64,000 nt of DNA from Comamonas testosteroni (GCF_030505195.1 NZ_CP129672.1:5428501-5492500), one strand, 5' to 3'; counted from the stretch's first letter, positions 17,097 to 27,065 are shown. Made by a program: numbers and translations. The notes: generated from the letters alone by a model not told the origin.

Positions 17097-18065
17097 TTAC
17101 TTGACCACGGTCGCGGCGGACTTGATCAGCGCGTCGGACAGCTTCACGCCTTGCTTTTCGGCTGCGCCGGGGTTCACGAACAGTTCCATCTTGGTCGAGA
17201 CTTCGGGCTTGATGTCGCCGGGCTTCTCGCCCTTGAGAATGCGCACCACCATGCGGCCGGTCTGCTCGCCCAGATCGCGGTAGTTGATGCCGTAGGCAGC
17301 CACAGCACCGCGCTTGACGGAGTCGGTGTCAGAAGCCACCAGAGGAATCTTGGCGTCCTGGCCAACCTTGACCAGCGATTCGTAGGCCGACACCACGTTG
17401 TTGTCGGTGTTGGTGTAGATCACGTCCACCTTGCCTACCAGCGAGCGTGCGGCGCTGGAGACGTCCACCGAGCGGGGAGCCGCAGCAGTCACCAGGGTCC
17501 AGCCCATCTTGGGCAGCAGGGCCTGCAATTCCTTCACGACCACGGCGGAGTTGGCTTCACCGGGGTTGTAGACCATGCCGATGCGCTTGGCATTGGGCAC
17601 GACCTGCTTGACCAGATCCATCTGCTTGTCCAGGGCCAGCAGGTCGGAAACGCCGGTCACATTGTTCTTGGAGGGCTCCCAGCTGGGAACCAGCTTCGCG
17701 GCCACGGGGTCGGTCACGGCGGAGAACACGACGGGCACGGTCTTGGTGGACGCGATCACGGCCTGAGCGGAAGGCGTGGCGATGGCAACGATGGCATCAG
17801 GCTTGTCACCCACGAACTTGCGGGCGATCTGGGCAGCGGTGCCGGTATTGCCCTGTGCACTCTGGTATTGCCACTTCAGGGACTTGCCTTCTTCGTAGCC
17901 GGCAGCCTTCAGGGCGTCCTTGACGCCGTCGCGCACCGCATCCAGGGCGGGGTGTTCAACAATGGCGGTCACGGCCACGGACTTGGTATCGGCGGCATAG
18001 GCACCCGACATGGCGGAAATTGCCAGGGCCAGTGCGCCCATGCGGGCCAAGGACAGCTGCTTCAT
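17097..18065 (-). CDS. ABC transporter substrate-binding protein (TrpX-like)
   Basis: A 322-residue periplasmic binding protein of the ABC_sub_bind family. The signal peptide is LARMGALALAISAMSGAYA followed by AD. Family features include VTAIVEHPALDAVRDGVKDAL, LPSWEPSKNNVTGVSDL in the hinge region and GMVYNPGEANSAVVVKEL. GGAGAT precedes the ATG. It is the first gene of the importer operon, so its promoter should lie in 18066-18190. Confidence 0.9.
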   Translation of the reverse strand: MKQLSLARMGALALAISAMSGAYAADTKSVAVTAIVEHPALDAVRDGVKDALKAAGYEEGKSLKWQYQSAQGNTGTAAQIARKFVGDKPDAIVAIATPSAQAVIASTKTVPVVFSAVTDPVAAKLVPSWEPSKNNVTGVSDLLALDKQMDLVKQVVPNAKRIGMVYNPGEANSAVVVKELQALLPKMGWTLVTAAAPRSVDVSSAARSLVGKVDVIYTNTDNNVVSAYESLVKVGQDAKIPLVASDTDSVKRGAVAAYGINYRDLGEQTGRMVVRILKGEKPGDIKPEVSTKMELFVNPGAAEKQGVKLSDALIKSAATVVK

Positions 18066-18606
18066 GTGTATCTCCAGCGTTTTGTGTGTTGCAGGTGAAT
18101 TAAGACGGCAGTGCGTGATGCGCGTCGCCTCGCGGCAAAGTCTACTGCACCGATCCGGCTGTCTTCGTGATTGAGATAACCTTGTTTATCCCTATACGAT
18201 GATCGCGAAAAAATGGCATGAAAGCTGCGCAAAGCGCTATTTGGCAGGAGTTAGTGTGTGCGGATGCAGGGCAATGGCGCGCAATATTGCGTTGAGCGGG
18301 TCCTGGTTTTGGTTTTGTCCCGCATTTTTCCTGCGCCTGATGCGATATGGGCAAGCATATTGGTGCAACTGCCTGTTTTTTGAACATTGCTCTTTCTGTG
18401 CGGGAGAGCGATCTTCATTGGTGGATTCGCGGCGGTTGCGGTGGCCTGAGTTTTTTCTGCGATGCTGCAAATTTGTGGGCATTTGGCAGCCTGCGTTGCT
18501 AAAAACATTCAGCCCATGAAAAAAGCCTGCGCAGCAACGGCTGGCGCAGGCTTTTGTGATGCAGCATCCGGAGCAGTTGCTGCGCCCGGATGCAATCGCG
18601 GACGGA
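18066..18606. other. 540-base gap without a supported gene
   Basis: Holds the upstream region of the ABC importer operon at its left and the ETF-QO terminator at its right. A plus-strand frame at 18199-18519 is rich in Cys and Trp in no family-like pattern and lacks a ribosome binding site, so it is not called. No convincing promoter hexamers were found. Confidence 0.5.
18519..18555 (-). terminator. Terminator of the ETF-QO gene
   Basis: AAAAGCCTGCGC (18521-18532) pairs perfectly with GCGCAGGCTTTT (18544-18555). On the minus strand a run of six T follows the stem. Confidence 0.88.
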
Positions 18607-20310
18607 TTACATACCTGAGTAGTTGGGGCCGCCGCCGCCTTCGGGTGTCACCCAGACGATGTTCTGTGTCGGGTCCTTGATGTCGCAGGTCTTGCAGTGC
18701 ACACAGTTCTGTGCATTGATCTGCAGGCGCTGCTTGCCGGCATCGGCCGCGTCCTCCACGAACTCATACACGCCTGCGGGGCAGTAGCGTTGCTCGGGTC
18801 CGGCGAACTTGGTCAGGTTCACGGCGACAGGAACGCTGGCGTCCTTGAGCGTCAGGTGAGCCGGCTGGTTCTCGGCATGATTGGTGCTGCTGATGAAGAC
18901 GCTGGAGAGTCGGTCGAAGGTCAGCTTGCCGTCGGGCTTGGGGTACTCGATGGGGGCGCACTCGGCGGCGGGCTTGAGATAGGCGTGGTCGGGCTTGTTG
19001 CGATGCAGCGTCCAGGGGATGTTGCCGCGCAGCACGAACTGCTCCAGCCCGTTCATCACGGTGGCCGTGGTCAGACCCTTCTTGAACCAGGCCTTGAAGT
19101 TGCGCGCCTTCCACAGCTCTTCATAGAGCCAGCTGTTCTCGAACGCATAGGTATAGGCGGTCAGCTCGTCGCTCTGGCGACCGGCGACGATGGCGGCGTA
19201 TGCCGCTTCGGCCGCCAGCATGCCGGTCTTGATCGCGGCATGGCTGCCCTTGATTCGGCTGACATTGAGGAAGCCGGCTTCGCAGCCAACCAGCGCGCCG
19301 CCGGGGAAGACAAAGCGGGGCAGGCTGGAGATGCCGCCGGCCGTGATGGCACGGGCACCGTAGCTGATGCGCTTGGCGGGCTTGATGCCGTTGGCTTCGT
19401 CGCCTTCCAGGTAGTAGCGGATATTGGGATGGGTCTTCCAGCGCTGCATCTCCTCGAATGGAGACAGATAAGGGTTGGAGTAATCCAGACCGGTGATGAA
19501 GCCCAGCGTGACCAGATTGTCTTCCAGGTGGTAGAGGAAGGCACCGCCGTAGGTGTCGCTCTTCATGGGCCAGCCTGCGGTGTGCAGCACCATGCCAGGC
19601 TTGTGACGCTTGGGGTCGATCTCCCAGAGCTCCTTGATGCCCAGACCGTAAGTCTGCGGGTCGCGGTTGGCGTCCAGGGAGTACTTGGCGATGATCTGCT
19701 TGCCCAGGTGGCCGCGCGCACCTTCGGCAAAGATGGTGTATTTGCCGTGAAGCTCCATGCCCAGCTGGAAGTCGCCCGTGGGCTCGCCTTCCTTGCTGAT
19801 GCCCATATTGCCGGTGGCCACGCCCTTGACGGAGCCGTCCTCGTTGTAGAGCACTTCGGCAGCGGTGAAGCCGGGGAAGATTTCCACGCCCAGGGCTTCG
19901 GCCTGCTCTGCCAGCCACTTGGTGACAAAGCCCAGGCGAACGATGTAGTTGCCTTCGTTATGGAAGCACTTGGGCAGCAGCCAGTTGGGCGTGCGCAGGG
20001 AGCTCTTCTCGCCGAGGAAGACCATGGCGTCTTCGGTCACCGGCTGGTTCAGGGGAGCACCCTTTTCCTTCCAGTCGGGGATCAGCTCGGTCAGCGCGCG
20101 AGGATCCATGATTGCGCCAGACAGAGTGTGCGCGCCGGGCTCGGAGCCTTTTTCCAGCACGACTACGGAGACATCCTGACCTTTTTCGGTCGCCAGCTGC
20201 TTGAGGCGAATGGCAGTGGCCAGGCCGCCGGGGCCACCGCCCACCACGACCACGTCATATTCCATGGCCTCTCGCGGGCCGAACTGGGCCAGGATCTCTT
20301 CGTTTGTCAT
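18607..20310 (-). CDS. Electron transfer flavoprotein-ubiquinone oxidoreductase
   Basis: A 567-residue enzyme that passes electrons from reduced ETF to ubiquinone at the membrane, linking acyl-CoA and amino acid oxidation to respiration. The N-terminal FAD motif is VVVVGGGPGGLATAIRLKQL, followed by EKGSEPGAHTLSGAIMDP. The quinone-binding region includes GGISSLPRFVFPGGALVGCEAGFLN. The C-terminal iron-sulfur ligands lie in CPAGVYEF and CVHCKTCDIKDPTQNI. Length and motif order are those of complete ETF-QO. ATG 20308-20310 is chosen since it starts MTNEEILAQFG just ahead of the FAD motif; the frame is open to 20499. Confidence 0.95.
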   Translation of the reverse strand: MTNEEILAQFGPREAMEYDVVVVGGGPGGLATAIRLKQLATEKGQDVSVVVLEKGSEPGAHTLSGAIMDPRALTELIPDWKEKGAPLNQPVTEDAMVFLGEKSSLRTPNWLLPKCFHNEGNYIVRLGFVTKWLAEQAEALGVEIFPGFTAAEVLYNEDGSVKGVATGNMGISKEGEPTGDFQLGMELHGKYTIFAEGARGHLGKQIIAKYSLDANRDPQTYGLGIKELWEIDPKRHKPGMVLHTAGWPMKSDTYGGAFLYHLEDNLVTLGFITGLDYSNPYLSPFEEMQRWKTHPNIRYYLEGDEANGIKPAKRISYGARAITAGGISSLPRFVFPGGALVGCEAGFLNVSRIKGSHAAIKTGMLAAEAAYAAIVAGRQSDELTAYTYAFENSWLYEELWKARNFKAWFKKGLTTATVMNGLEQFVLRGNIPWTLHRNKPDHAYLKPAAECAPIEYPKPDGKLTFDRLSSVFISSTNHAENQPAHLTLKDASVPVAVNLTKFAGPEQRYCPAGVYEFVEDAADAGKQRLQINAQNCVHCKTCDIKDPTQNIVWVTPEGGGGPNYSGM

Positions 20311-20567
20311 CGGGAAAGTCTCGCTTGATATTGGATTGGGAAAACTGGCGTGCACGGCCTTGGCAGGTGCGTCTGCAAAAACCGCGATGCGGGCGATTCT
20401 ATGCTGACAGCTCGGCACGACCGTGCAGATTTGGCGACAGCGCATCAATCGGTGTTGCGACAAAGTCCATAGGCTAGTGATCGCCCCAGTGCGCGCCATC
20501 CTTCAAAGAAACTAGAACAAGGTGATGATGCAGATGCAAACCTCGTTCAATCAGGAGACATACCGGC

Positions 20568-20990
20568 ATGAAAATCGAGCTGCCCGAGCTGAAAAAGCAG
20601 GTCTATGAAACGCGCTTTCCCGTACGCTGGGGCGATATGGATGCCATGGGGCATGTCAACAACGCCCAGTACTTTCGCTACCTGGAAACTGCCCGTATCG
20701 ACTGGATGCATGGCATGGGCCTGAATCCGGACCCCGCGGGGCAAGGGCCGGTCATCGTCAACGCCTTCTGCAATTTCTATCAGCAGCTTGCGTATCCGGA
20801 CGAGGTGCTGCTCAAGATGTTTGTCAGCGATCCCGCACGCACGACCTTTGAGACCTGGGCCACCATGGAGCGTGTGACGCAGCCGGGAGTCATTTGTGCC
20901 GCTGGCGGAGGCACGGTGATCTGGGTGGATTTTCCCCGGCAGAAAGCCGCTGCGCTGCCGGACTGGATACGTTCAGCAGTCACGGCCTGA
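20568..20990 (+). CDS. Hotdog-fold acyl-CoA thioesterase
   Basis: A 140-residue single-hotdog thioesterase of the 4HBT/YbgC type. VRWGDMDAMGHVNNAQYFRYLETARIDWM is the defining segment; the catalytic Asp is probably Asp25. It should hydrolyse acyl-CoA esters; the preferred chain is unknown. CAGGAGA lies 8 bases before the ATG. It is divergent from ETF-QO, and both suit acyl-CoA metabolism. Confidence 0.9.
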   Translation: MKIELPELKKQVYETRFPVRWGDMDAMGHVNNAQYFRYLETARIDWMHGMGLNPDPAGQGPVIVNAFCNFYQQLAYPDEVLLKMFVSDPARTTFETWATMERVTQPGVICAAGGGTVIWVDFPRQKAAALPDWIRSAVTA

Positions 20991-20998
20991 GTCCTGTT

Positions 20999-21039
20999 CG
21001 GAATTCCGTCAATTAATTCGGATGCTGTCCGGAAATCCG
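20999..21039 (+). promoter_or_regulatory. Candidate DctD upstream activating sites
   Basis: Two palindromes of the same form, CGGAATTCCG (20999-21008) and CGGAAATCCG (21030-21039), lie with centres 31 bases apart, about three helical turns, with another CGGA...TCCG pair between them (21019-21031). They are 67-107 bases upstream of the sigma-54 promoter, the usual distance for an enhancer-binding protein. That DctD is the binder is inference. Confidence 0.45.
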
Positions 21040-21105
21040 ATTGTTGTTATGCAAAAAAGTATTTTGAATATAAGCAAATCAAAGACTTGGAGGTGATTTT
21101 TTGGC

Positions 21106-21121
21106 TGGCACGGTATGTGCT
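21106..21121 (+). promoter_or_regulatory. Sigma-54 promoter of dctA
   Basis: TGGCACGGTATGTGCT matches the consensus TGGCACG-N4-TTGCW with a single change. The GG and GC dinucleotides are 10 bases apart, as required for sigma-54. It lies about 180 bases before the dctA ATG, and a DctB/DctD pair follows dctA. Confidence 0.75.
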
Positions 21122-21299
21122 TAAAGGACGGCACGCCGCTTCACTGCGGCTGACCAAGTGAGACTGGGGCAGGATCCAGCTGACGAAACCTCGGTTCCGT
21201 CGGCGGTCCGTCTCGGTTTGTTGTCGCTGCCGGAGTCCGGTGCCTGCATGGCCTGGATTCAGGCAGTGGCTCAAACAACGCATACCAAGATTCCAAAAA

Positions 21300-22595
21300 A
21301 TGAAATCCAACCGCCTGACCATCATGGTTCTGCTGGCCATGGTTCTGGGTGTGGTTGTGGGCTATCTCGTCCACGCCAACGCCGCGACACCGGAGACAGC
21401 CAAAGACATTGCCGGCTATTTCGGCATTCTCACCGACGTATTTCTGCGCATGATCAAGATGATCATCGCGCCGCTGGTCTTTGCCACGCTGGTGGCGGGG
21501 CTGGCCAATATGGGCGATGCCGGCTCTGTGGGCCGCGTGGGTGGTCGTGCGCTGGGCTGGTTTATTGCGGCATCGTTCTGCTCGCTGTTTCTGGGTCTGG
21601 TTTTTGCCAATGTATTGCAGCCCGGCCACGGCCTGACGGTGGAGCTGCCCACGAATGCCGAGAGCCTGGGTCTGAAGACCGGTGCGCTGAATTTCAAGGA
21701 TTTCATCACCCATGTCTTCCCCAAGAACATCTTCGAGGCCATGGCCACCAATGAGGTGTTGCAGATCCTGGTGTTTGCTCTGTTCTTCGGTATCGCTCTG
21801 GGCTACCTGAACCACCAGAAAAAGCACATGCTGGTCGATCTGATGGAGGAGACCTCGCATGTCATGCTGCGCGTGACCGAGTACGTGATGCGCTTTGCGC
21901 CCGTGGGCGTGTTCGGCTCTGTCGCCGGCACCATTGCCACCCACGGACTGGGCATGCTGCTGGTGTTCGGCAAGTTCCTGCTGGGCTTCTATATTGCACT
22001 GGCCGCGCTGTGGGTGCTGCTCATCGGTGCCGGCTATCTGGTGCTGGGCAAGGATGTCTTCCGTCTGCTGTCGCTGATTCGCGGCCCGGTGCTGGTGGGC
22101 TTTTTCACGGCCAGCAGCGAATCGACGCTGCCCAAGCTGATGGAACAGCTGGAAAAATTCGGCATCAAGCCGCGTATCACAGGCTTTGTGCTGCCTCTGG
22201 GTTACTCGTTCAACCTCGATGGCTCCATGATCTACACCACTTTCCTGGCCATCTTCATCGCTCAGGCCTACGGCATCGAGATGACACTGACGGCTCAGCT
22301 GACCATGCTGCTGGTGCTGATGATTTCCAGCAAGGGCATTGCTGGCGTGCCTCGTGCCTCGCTGGTGGTGGTTGCCGCCGTGCTGCCCATGTTCGGTTTG
22401 CCGGAAGCGGGCATCTTGCTGATTCTGGGCATCGACCACTTCCTGGACATGGGCCGTACATTGACCAACGTGCTGGGCAATGCCATTGCCACGGCCGTGG
22501 TTGCCAAATGGGAAGGCAGCGAAGAGCAGGAGTCCTGCGCAGAGCTGGCTGTCGAGCCACAGATGATGCCCGAGCCCATTCGCGTTCGAGCCTAA
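21300..22595 (+). CDS. dctA: C4-dicarboxylate:cation symporter
   Basis: A 431-residue DAACS-family transporter that imports succinate, fumarate and malate with cations. It shows the family's helical-hairpin Ser-rich motif in FFTASSESTLPKLMEQLEKFG and the substrate-binding PLGYSFNLDGSMIYTTFLAIFIAQ. SSKGIAGVPRASLVV forms the second hairpin, followed by GIDHFLDMGRTLTNVLGNAIATAVVAKWEG. ATG 21300 gives the usual N-terminus; there is no strong ribosome binding site. DctB and DctD follow on the same strand, supporting dctA over the glutamate carrier gltP. Confidence 0.9.
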   Translation: MKSNRLTIMVLLAMVLGVVVGYLVHANAATPETAKDIAGYFGILTDVFLRMIKMIIAPLVFATLVAGLANMGDAGSVGRVGGRALGWFIAASFCSLFLGLVFANVLQPGHGLTVELPTNAESLGLKTGALNFKDFITHVFPKNIFEAMATNEVLQILVFALFFGIALGYLNHQKKHMLVDLMEETSHVMLRVTEYVMRFAPVGVFGSVAGTIATHGLGMLLVFGKFLLGFYIALAALWVLLIGAGYLVLGKDVFRLLSLIRGPVLVGFFTASSESTLPKLMEQLEKFGIKPRITGFVLPLGYSFNLDGSMIYTTFLAIFIAQAYGIEMTLTAQLTMLLVLMISSKGIAGVPRASLVVVAAVLPMFGLPEAGILLILGIDHFLDMGRTLTNVLGNAIATAVVAKWEGSEEQESCAELAVEPQMMPEPIRVRA

Positions 22596-22645
22596 TCTTC
22601 CCGTTGCCCGGATTCCTGTCCCCTGCGGTGCCGGGCGCTGCTACC

Positions 22646-24520
22646 ATGGTTCGCACCATGTTAGCTGTCCTGCCCCCGCGCCTGCGTGCTGTTTTGCTGA
22701 TCCTGCTCTGGCTGGCTGCAAGCAGCCTGGGCGGCTGGCTGGGCTATCAGGGCTTCGTCAAGATCGGTCTCGAGACCGTGGTGGCTGCCGGCAACAACCG
22801 CCTCGATCTCTATGCTGCCAGCCTGCGGCGCGAGATCGAAAAATATGCCTTTCTGCCCGATGTCGTGGCCTTGCAGCCCGAGATCCTGTCGCTGCTGCAA
22901 TCGCCGGGCGACGAAAGACTGCAGTCTCGCGCCAATCTCTATCTGGAGGAGCTGAGCCGTCGTGCCGGCACCCTCAGCGTCTACATGCTCGATCACGACG
23001 GGCATGTGCTGGCCGCCAGCAATTGGCGCCGCGCCGACAGCTTTGTGGGCGAGAATCTCGGTTTCAGGCCCTATGTCCAGCAGGCATTGCGAGAGGGGCG
23101 CGGGCGCTACTTTGGCGTGGGCACCACGCGCGGCGAGCCCGGCTATTACCTGACCACTACCTTGGGGCAGGGCGAGATGCATGGCGTGGTGGTGGTCAAG
23201 GTCGGGCTGGCGCAGCTCGAACAGTCCTGGGCCAGTGCGGAGTCTCCGGTACTGGTCAGCGATGAAAATACAGTGGTCATCCTCAGCAACATGCCTGCCT
23301 GGCGCTTTGCCACCTTGCTGCCGCTGGATGAGGCAAGACGTGCCGAGCTGGAAGCTTCGCAGAAATACAACCGTCTGAACCTGCGGCCTCTGGGCTGGCG
23401 TGGCATGAGCAGCGTCACGGGCGTCAGGCAGGTGAGCATTCCCGATGTCAAGGACGCTGCAGCAGACCAGAGCGCTGGCCGCTTTCTGGCCCAGTCCAGG
23501 CCTATGGCCGGCACGCCCTGGCAGATTACCGTGCTTTCCCCCTTGAGCGTTGCATTGCAGTTGGCGGCCAGTCGCGCCTGGGTGACGGGGGCGTTGATTG
23601 CGTTGATGCTTTTGCTGGGAGCTTTGCTGTACCAGCGACGCAGACATGTGCGTGAGCAACTGGCGGCCCAGCAAGCTCTGAAACAGGCCAACGAGGTGCT
23701 GGAAAACAAGGTGCAGCAGCGCACCGCCGATCTGCAGAGTGCCAATGTGGCGCTGCAGCAGGAGGTGATGGAGCGCATGCAGGCCGAGACCACGCTGCGC
23801 GCGGCGCAGGACGAGTTGGTGCAGGCCGGCAAACTGGCCGTCATCGGTCAGCTCTCCACGGAAGTGGCCCATGAGCTCAATCAGCCCCTGGCGGCCTTGC
23901 GGGCGCTGGCCGGTAACAGTCAGCGCTTTTTGGAGCGCGGTCACAGCGAGATGGTGCAAAGCAATTTGCAGCGCATGGCCGAGCTGACCGAGCGTATGGG
24001 GCGTATTACCGGGCAATTGCGCAACTTTGCCCGCAAGTCCGCCGGCCAGCCTGAGCCGGTTGAACTGGCCAAGGTGGTCGATGGCGCTCTGTCCCTCATG
24101 GAGCCGCGCATTGCCCAAAGCGGCGTCATGATCTTGCGCCAGCCCTCGGATCTCGAGCTGAGCGCCTGGTGCGATGCCAATCGCGTTCAGCAGGTGTTGA
24201 TCAATCTGTTGAGCAATGCCCTGGACGCGGTGCAGGGTGGCAATACGCGGTGCGTGGAAATTGCCTGCAACCGTTCCGCTTCCTGGGCGCAGATCACGGT
24301 GCGCGATCACGGTCCTGGACTCAGCGATCAGGCACAAGCGCGACTGTTCGAGCCTTTTTTCACCACCAAGCCCGAGGGGCTGGGTTTGGGCCTGGGCCTG
24401 CCTCTGTCGGCCGAGATCGCCCAGGCCGCAGGCGGCAGCCTGACGGGCGGCAACCATCCGGAAGGCGGGGCCATCTTCACGCTGAGCCTGCCCTTGGTGG
24501 ATACTCGGCCGCTGTCCTGA
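22646..24520 (+). CDS. dctB: C4-dicarboxylate sensor histidine kinase
   Basis: A 624-residue sensor kinase. A first membrane helix (about residues 11-32) and a second (about 315-335) flank a periplasmic double-PAS/Cache-like sensor with RADSFVGENLGFRPYVQQALREGRGR, the dicarboxylate-binding layout known from DctB. A coiled coil follows (LKQANEVLENKVQQRTADLQ). The phosphorylated His409 is in STEVAHELNQPLAALRAL. The ATPase domain has the N-box INLLSNALDAV, DHGPGLSD, and FFTTKPEGLGLGLPLS. ATG 22646 and ATG 22658 are both possible. It lies 50 bases after dctA. Confidence 0.92.
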   Translation: MVRTMLAVLPPRLRAVLLILLWLAASSLGGWLGYQGFVKIGLETVVAAGNNRLDLYAASLRREIEKYAFLPDVVALQPEILSLLQSPGDERLQSRANLYLEELSRRAGTLSVYMLDHDGHVLAASNWRRADSFVGENLGFRPYVQQALREGRGRYFGVGTTRGEPGYYLTTTLGQGEMHGVVVVKVGLAQLEQSWASAESPVLVSDENTVVILSNMPAWRFATLLPLDEARRAELEASQKYNRLNLRPLGWRGMSSVTGVRQVSIPDVKDAAADQSAGRFLAQSRPMAGTPWQITVLSPLSVALQLAASRAWVTGALIALMLLLGALLYQRRRHVREQLAAQQALKQANEVLENKVQQRTADLQSANVALQQEVMERMQAETTLRAAQDELVQAGKLAVIGQLSTEVAHELNQPLAALRALAGNSQRFLERGHSEMVQSNLQRMAELTERMGRITGQLRNFARKSAGQPEPVELAKVVDGALSLMEPRIAQSGVMILRQPSDLELSAWCDANRVQQVLINLLSNALDAVQGGNTRCVEIACNRSASWAQITVRDHGPGLSDQAQARLFEPFFTTKPEGLGLGLGLPLSAEIAQAAGGSLTGGNHPEGGAIFTLSLPLVDTRPLS

Positions 24521-24533
24521 TTGCCTGCAGCCC

Positions 24534-25856
24534 ATGAACCCTTCCCTCAAAGTCCTGATCGTTGAAGACGATGCCGATGTCGCCATGGCCTGCGAGCAGA
24601 CCATGCGCCTCGAAGGTCTGGACTGCGTCTGCGTGAGCAGTGCCGAGCAGGCGCAAAAGCACCTGTCCCCGGATTTTGCCGGCATCGTGGTCAGCGACAT
24701 CCGCTTGCCGCAGATGAGCGGCCTTGGGCTGCTGGCAGCTGTGCGCGTGCTGGATGCCGAGCTGCCCGTGATTCTCATCACCGGGCATGGCGATATCTCC
24801 ATGGCCGTGCAAGCCATGAAGGATGGCGCTGCCGATTTTCTGGAAAAGCCGTTTGCGCCCGAACGCCTTGTGGAAGCCGTGCGCCGTGCGCTGGAGCGCC
24901 GTCGCCTGGTGCTGGAGGTGCGCAGCCTGCGCCAGCAGCTGCAAAGCCGGGATGTGTTGCAGCACCAGTTGCTCGGGCGTTCGCTGCCCATGCAGCAGTT
25001 GCGCAGCACATTGCAAAGCCTTGCGGCCAGCGAGGCCGATGTGCTGATCTGGGGGGAAACGGGCACCGGCAAGGAAAGAGTCGCGCGCAGCCTGCATGAA
25101 TCCAGCCGGCGCAAGAGTGGCAATTTTGTCGCCATCAACTGCGGCGGCCTGCCGGAGACGCTGTTTGACAGCGAAATGTTCGGCAGCGAGGCCGGGGCCT
25201 TTACCGGCGCGGGCAAAAAGCGCATCGGCAAGATCGAACATGCCAGCGGCGGCACCTTGTTTCTCGACGAGATCGAAAGCATGCCCCTGGCCATGCAGGC
25301 CAAGCTGCTGCGCGTGCTGCAGGAAAGAGTGCTGGAGCGTCTGGGCTCGAACACGCTCATTGCCGTCGACTGCCGTGTGATTGCTGCAACCAAGGTCGAT
25401 TTGCTGGAGCTCAGCCGTCAGGGCCTGTTTCGCTCCGATCTTTACTACCGCCTCAATGTGGTGACCGTGAACCTGCCCCCGCTGCGCGAGCGCCGCGAGG
25501 ATGTTGCGCTGCTGTTCGAGCATTTCGCGTTGCAGGCCGCCGCCCGCCACCAGCGGCCCGTGGCCGAGCTGACGCCGCAGCGTCTGCAGGCGCTGATTGC
25601 CCACGACTGGCCAGGCAATGTGCGCGAGCTGCGCAACACGGCCGAGCGCATCACGCTGGGGCTGGATGCCGGCCTGTCCCCATCCGGTACGACGCCCGAG
25701 GCGGCGACTTCGCTGGCGGCAACCATGGAGTCCATTGAGCGCTCCCTGATTTCCGAAGCCTTGCGCAACAACGAAGGCAGCTTGACGCGCACGGCCAAGG
25801 CGCTGCACACCCCCAAGACCACGCTGCACGACAAGATTCGCAAGTACGGACTGTGA
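24534..25856 (+). CDS. dctD: Sigma-54-dependent response regulator
   Basis: A 440-residue NtrC-family activator. The receiver domain has phosphorylatable Asp55 in [12 protein letters not shown]. The AAA+ domain has Walker A GETGTGKE (from residue 174), the sigma-54-contacting loop GAFTGA (221-226), and Walker [14 protein letters not shown]. The C-terminal Fis-type helix-turn-helix is [28 protein letters not shown]. It begins 13 bases after dctB. The GAFTGA loop and the sigma-54 promoter before dctA fit each other. Confidence 0.93.
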   Translation: MNPSLKVLIVEDDADVAMACEQTMRLEGLDCVCVSSAEQAQKHLSPDFAGIVVSDIRLPQMSGLGLLAAVRVLDAELPVILITGHGDISMAVQAMKDGAADFLEKPFAPERLVEAVRRALERRRLVLEVRSLRQQLQSRDVLQHQLLGRSLPMQQLRSTLQSLAASEADVLIWGETGTGKERVARSLHESSRRKSGNFVAINCGGLPETLFDSEMFGSEAGAFTGAGKKRIGKIEHASGGTLFLDEIESMPLAMQAKLLRVLQERVLERLGSNTLIAVDCRVIAATKVDLLELSRQGLFRSDLYYRLNVVTVNLPPLRERREDVALLFEHFALQAAARHQRPVAELTPQRLQALIAHDWPGNVRELRNTAERITLGLDAGLSPSGTTPEAATSLAATMESIERSLISEALRNNEGSLTRTAKALHTPKTTLHDKIRKYGL

Positions 25857-25950
25857 CCGGGCTGTGACCGGGCCATGAACGCGGCTGAGCAGGCTCGCCG
25901 TTGCCGGGCTTGCGCTTCGGAGCGAAATCAGTGTCCCGCTACACTGAGGC

Positions 25951-27063
25951 ATGCGCGAATTGAAGGTCATGGTCATCGGTGCTTACGGCTTCTTCGGCAG
26001 CCGGCTGGTTGCCAGGCTTGCCAGGCAAAGCGGTTTGCACATCGTGGTGGCGGGGCGCTCGGCCTCTGCGGCGCAGGCGCAGGTTGAAAGTCTGGCCCCT
26101 GGCGCTTGCTCAAGCCTGAGCCACTCGGTGGTGGACGTGATGGCACCGGGTCTGGAGGACAGACTCAAGGCGCTGGAGGTGGATGTGCTTATTCACACTT
26201 CGGGCCCGTTTCAGGGTCAGGACTACCGCGTGGCCCGAGCCTGTGCCCACGCCGGCGTCCACTATGTGGATCTGGCCGATGGGCGTGACTTTGTCTGCGG
26301 CATCGATGTGCTCGATCCGCAGGCCAAAGATGCGGGCGTGTTGCTGCTCAGCGGTGCCAGCTCGGTTCCAGCTCTATCCTCGGCGGTCGTGGATGCGCTG
26401 GCTTCGGGCATGGCTCGCGTCAGGGATATCGACATAGGCATCAGCCCGGGCAATCGTACGGATAGAGGCCTGTCCACCGTCGCTGCCATCCTCAGCTATT
26501 GTGGCAAGCCGCTGCCTGGCTTGGGGCAGCGAGCCATGATTGGCTGGCTGCGCAGCTATGGGCACGACTATCCGGCCCCTGTTGGGAGGCGGCTGCTGTC
26601 GGCCTGCGATGTGCCGGATCTTGCGCTGCTACCGCTTCGCTATGAAGGAAGTCCCTCCATCAGATTCGGTGCCGGGCTTGAGCTGTCGTTCTTGCAGCGC
26701 GGGATGAATGCCATGGCCTGGCTGGCTCACAGAGGACTGGTGCAGGACTGGTCTGCACATGCCCGCGGACTCAAGCGCATGGCGGACTGGTTCAAGAACT
26801 GGGGCAGCGATGCAGGGGCCATGCATGTCACGGTCAGTGGCCTGGATGCAAAGGGACAAGCCTGCCAGCGCGGCTGGGTGCTTATGGCGGGTTCAGGCGA
26901 CGGGCCTTATGTTCCCACGCTGGGCGCCTGTGCTCTGGTACGCAAGCTGGCTGCAGGTGTACCGCTGGAGCCAGGCGCCAGGCCTTGCATGGGGCTGCTG
27001 ACGCTTCAGGACTTTGTGGCCGAAGCGCAGGGACTGGATATTCAGATCAGGGAGCTTGATTGA
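25951..27063 (+). CDS. Saccharopine-dehydrogenase-like NAD(P)-binding protein
   Basis: A 370-residue Rossmann-fold protein. The N-terminus KVMVIGAYGFFGSRLVARLAR is a dinucleotide-binding motif, followed by VVAGRSASAAQAQ. DVLIHTSGPFQGQDYRVARACAHAGVHYVDLADGR matches the N-terminal domain of the saccharopine dehydrogenase family. A role in lysine metabolism is unlikely; such proteins in this operon type are poorly characterised. It begins a three-gene operon: the DUF4166 gene starts 3 bases after its stop and the DCC gene overlaps that in turn. Confidence 0.85.
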   Translation: MRELKVMVIGAYGFFGSRLVARLARQSGLHIVVAGRSASAAQAQVESLAPGACSSLSHSVVDVMAPGLEDRLKALEVDVLIHTSGPFQGQDYRVARACAHAGVHYVDLADGRDFVCGIDVLDPQAKDAGVLLLSGASSVPALSSAVVDALASGMARVRDIDIGISPGNRTDRGLSTVAAILSYCGKPLPGLGQRAMIGWLRSYGHDYPAPVGRRLLSACDVPDLALLPLRYEGSPSIRFGAGLELSFLQRGMNAMAWLAHRGLVQDWSAHARGLKRMADWFKNWGSDAGAMHVTVSGLDAKGQACQRGWVLMAGSGDGPYVPTLGACALVRKLAAGVPLEPGARPCMGLLTLQDFVAEAQGLDIQIRELD

Positions 27064-27065
27064 GG

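Noticed and set aside
18199..18519. 106-codon plus-strand frame with many Cys and Trp
   Set aside because: No ribosome binding site or recognisable family, and it lies in the upstream region of an operon on the other strand.
22010..22645. Upstream extension of the dctB frame
   Set aside because: It overlaps dctA in another frame and does not encode a sensible N-terminus; the sensor kinase begins at about 22646.
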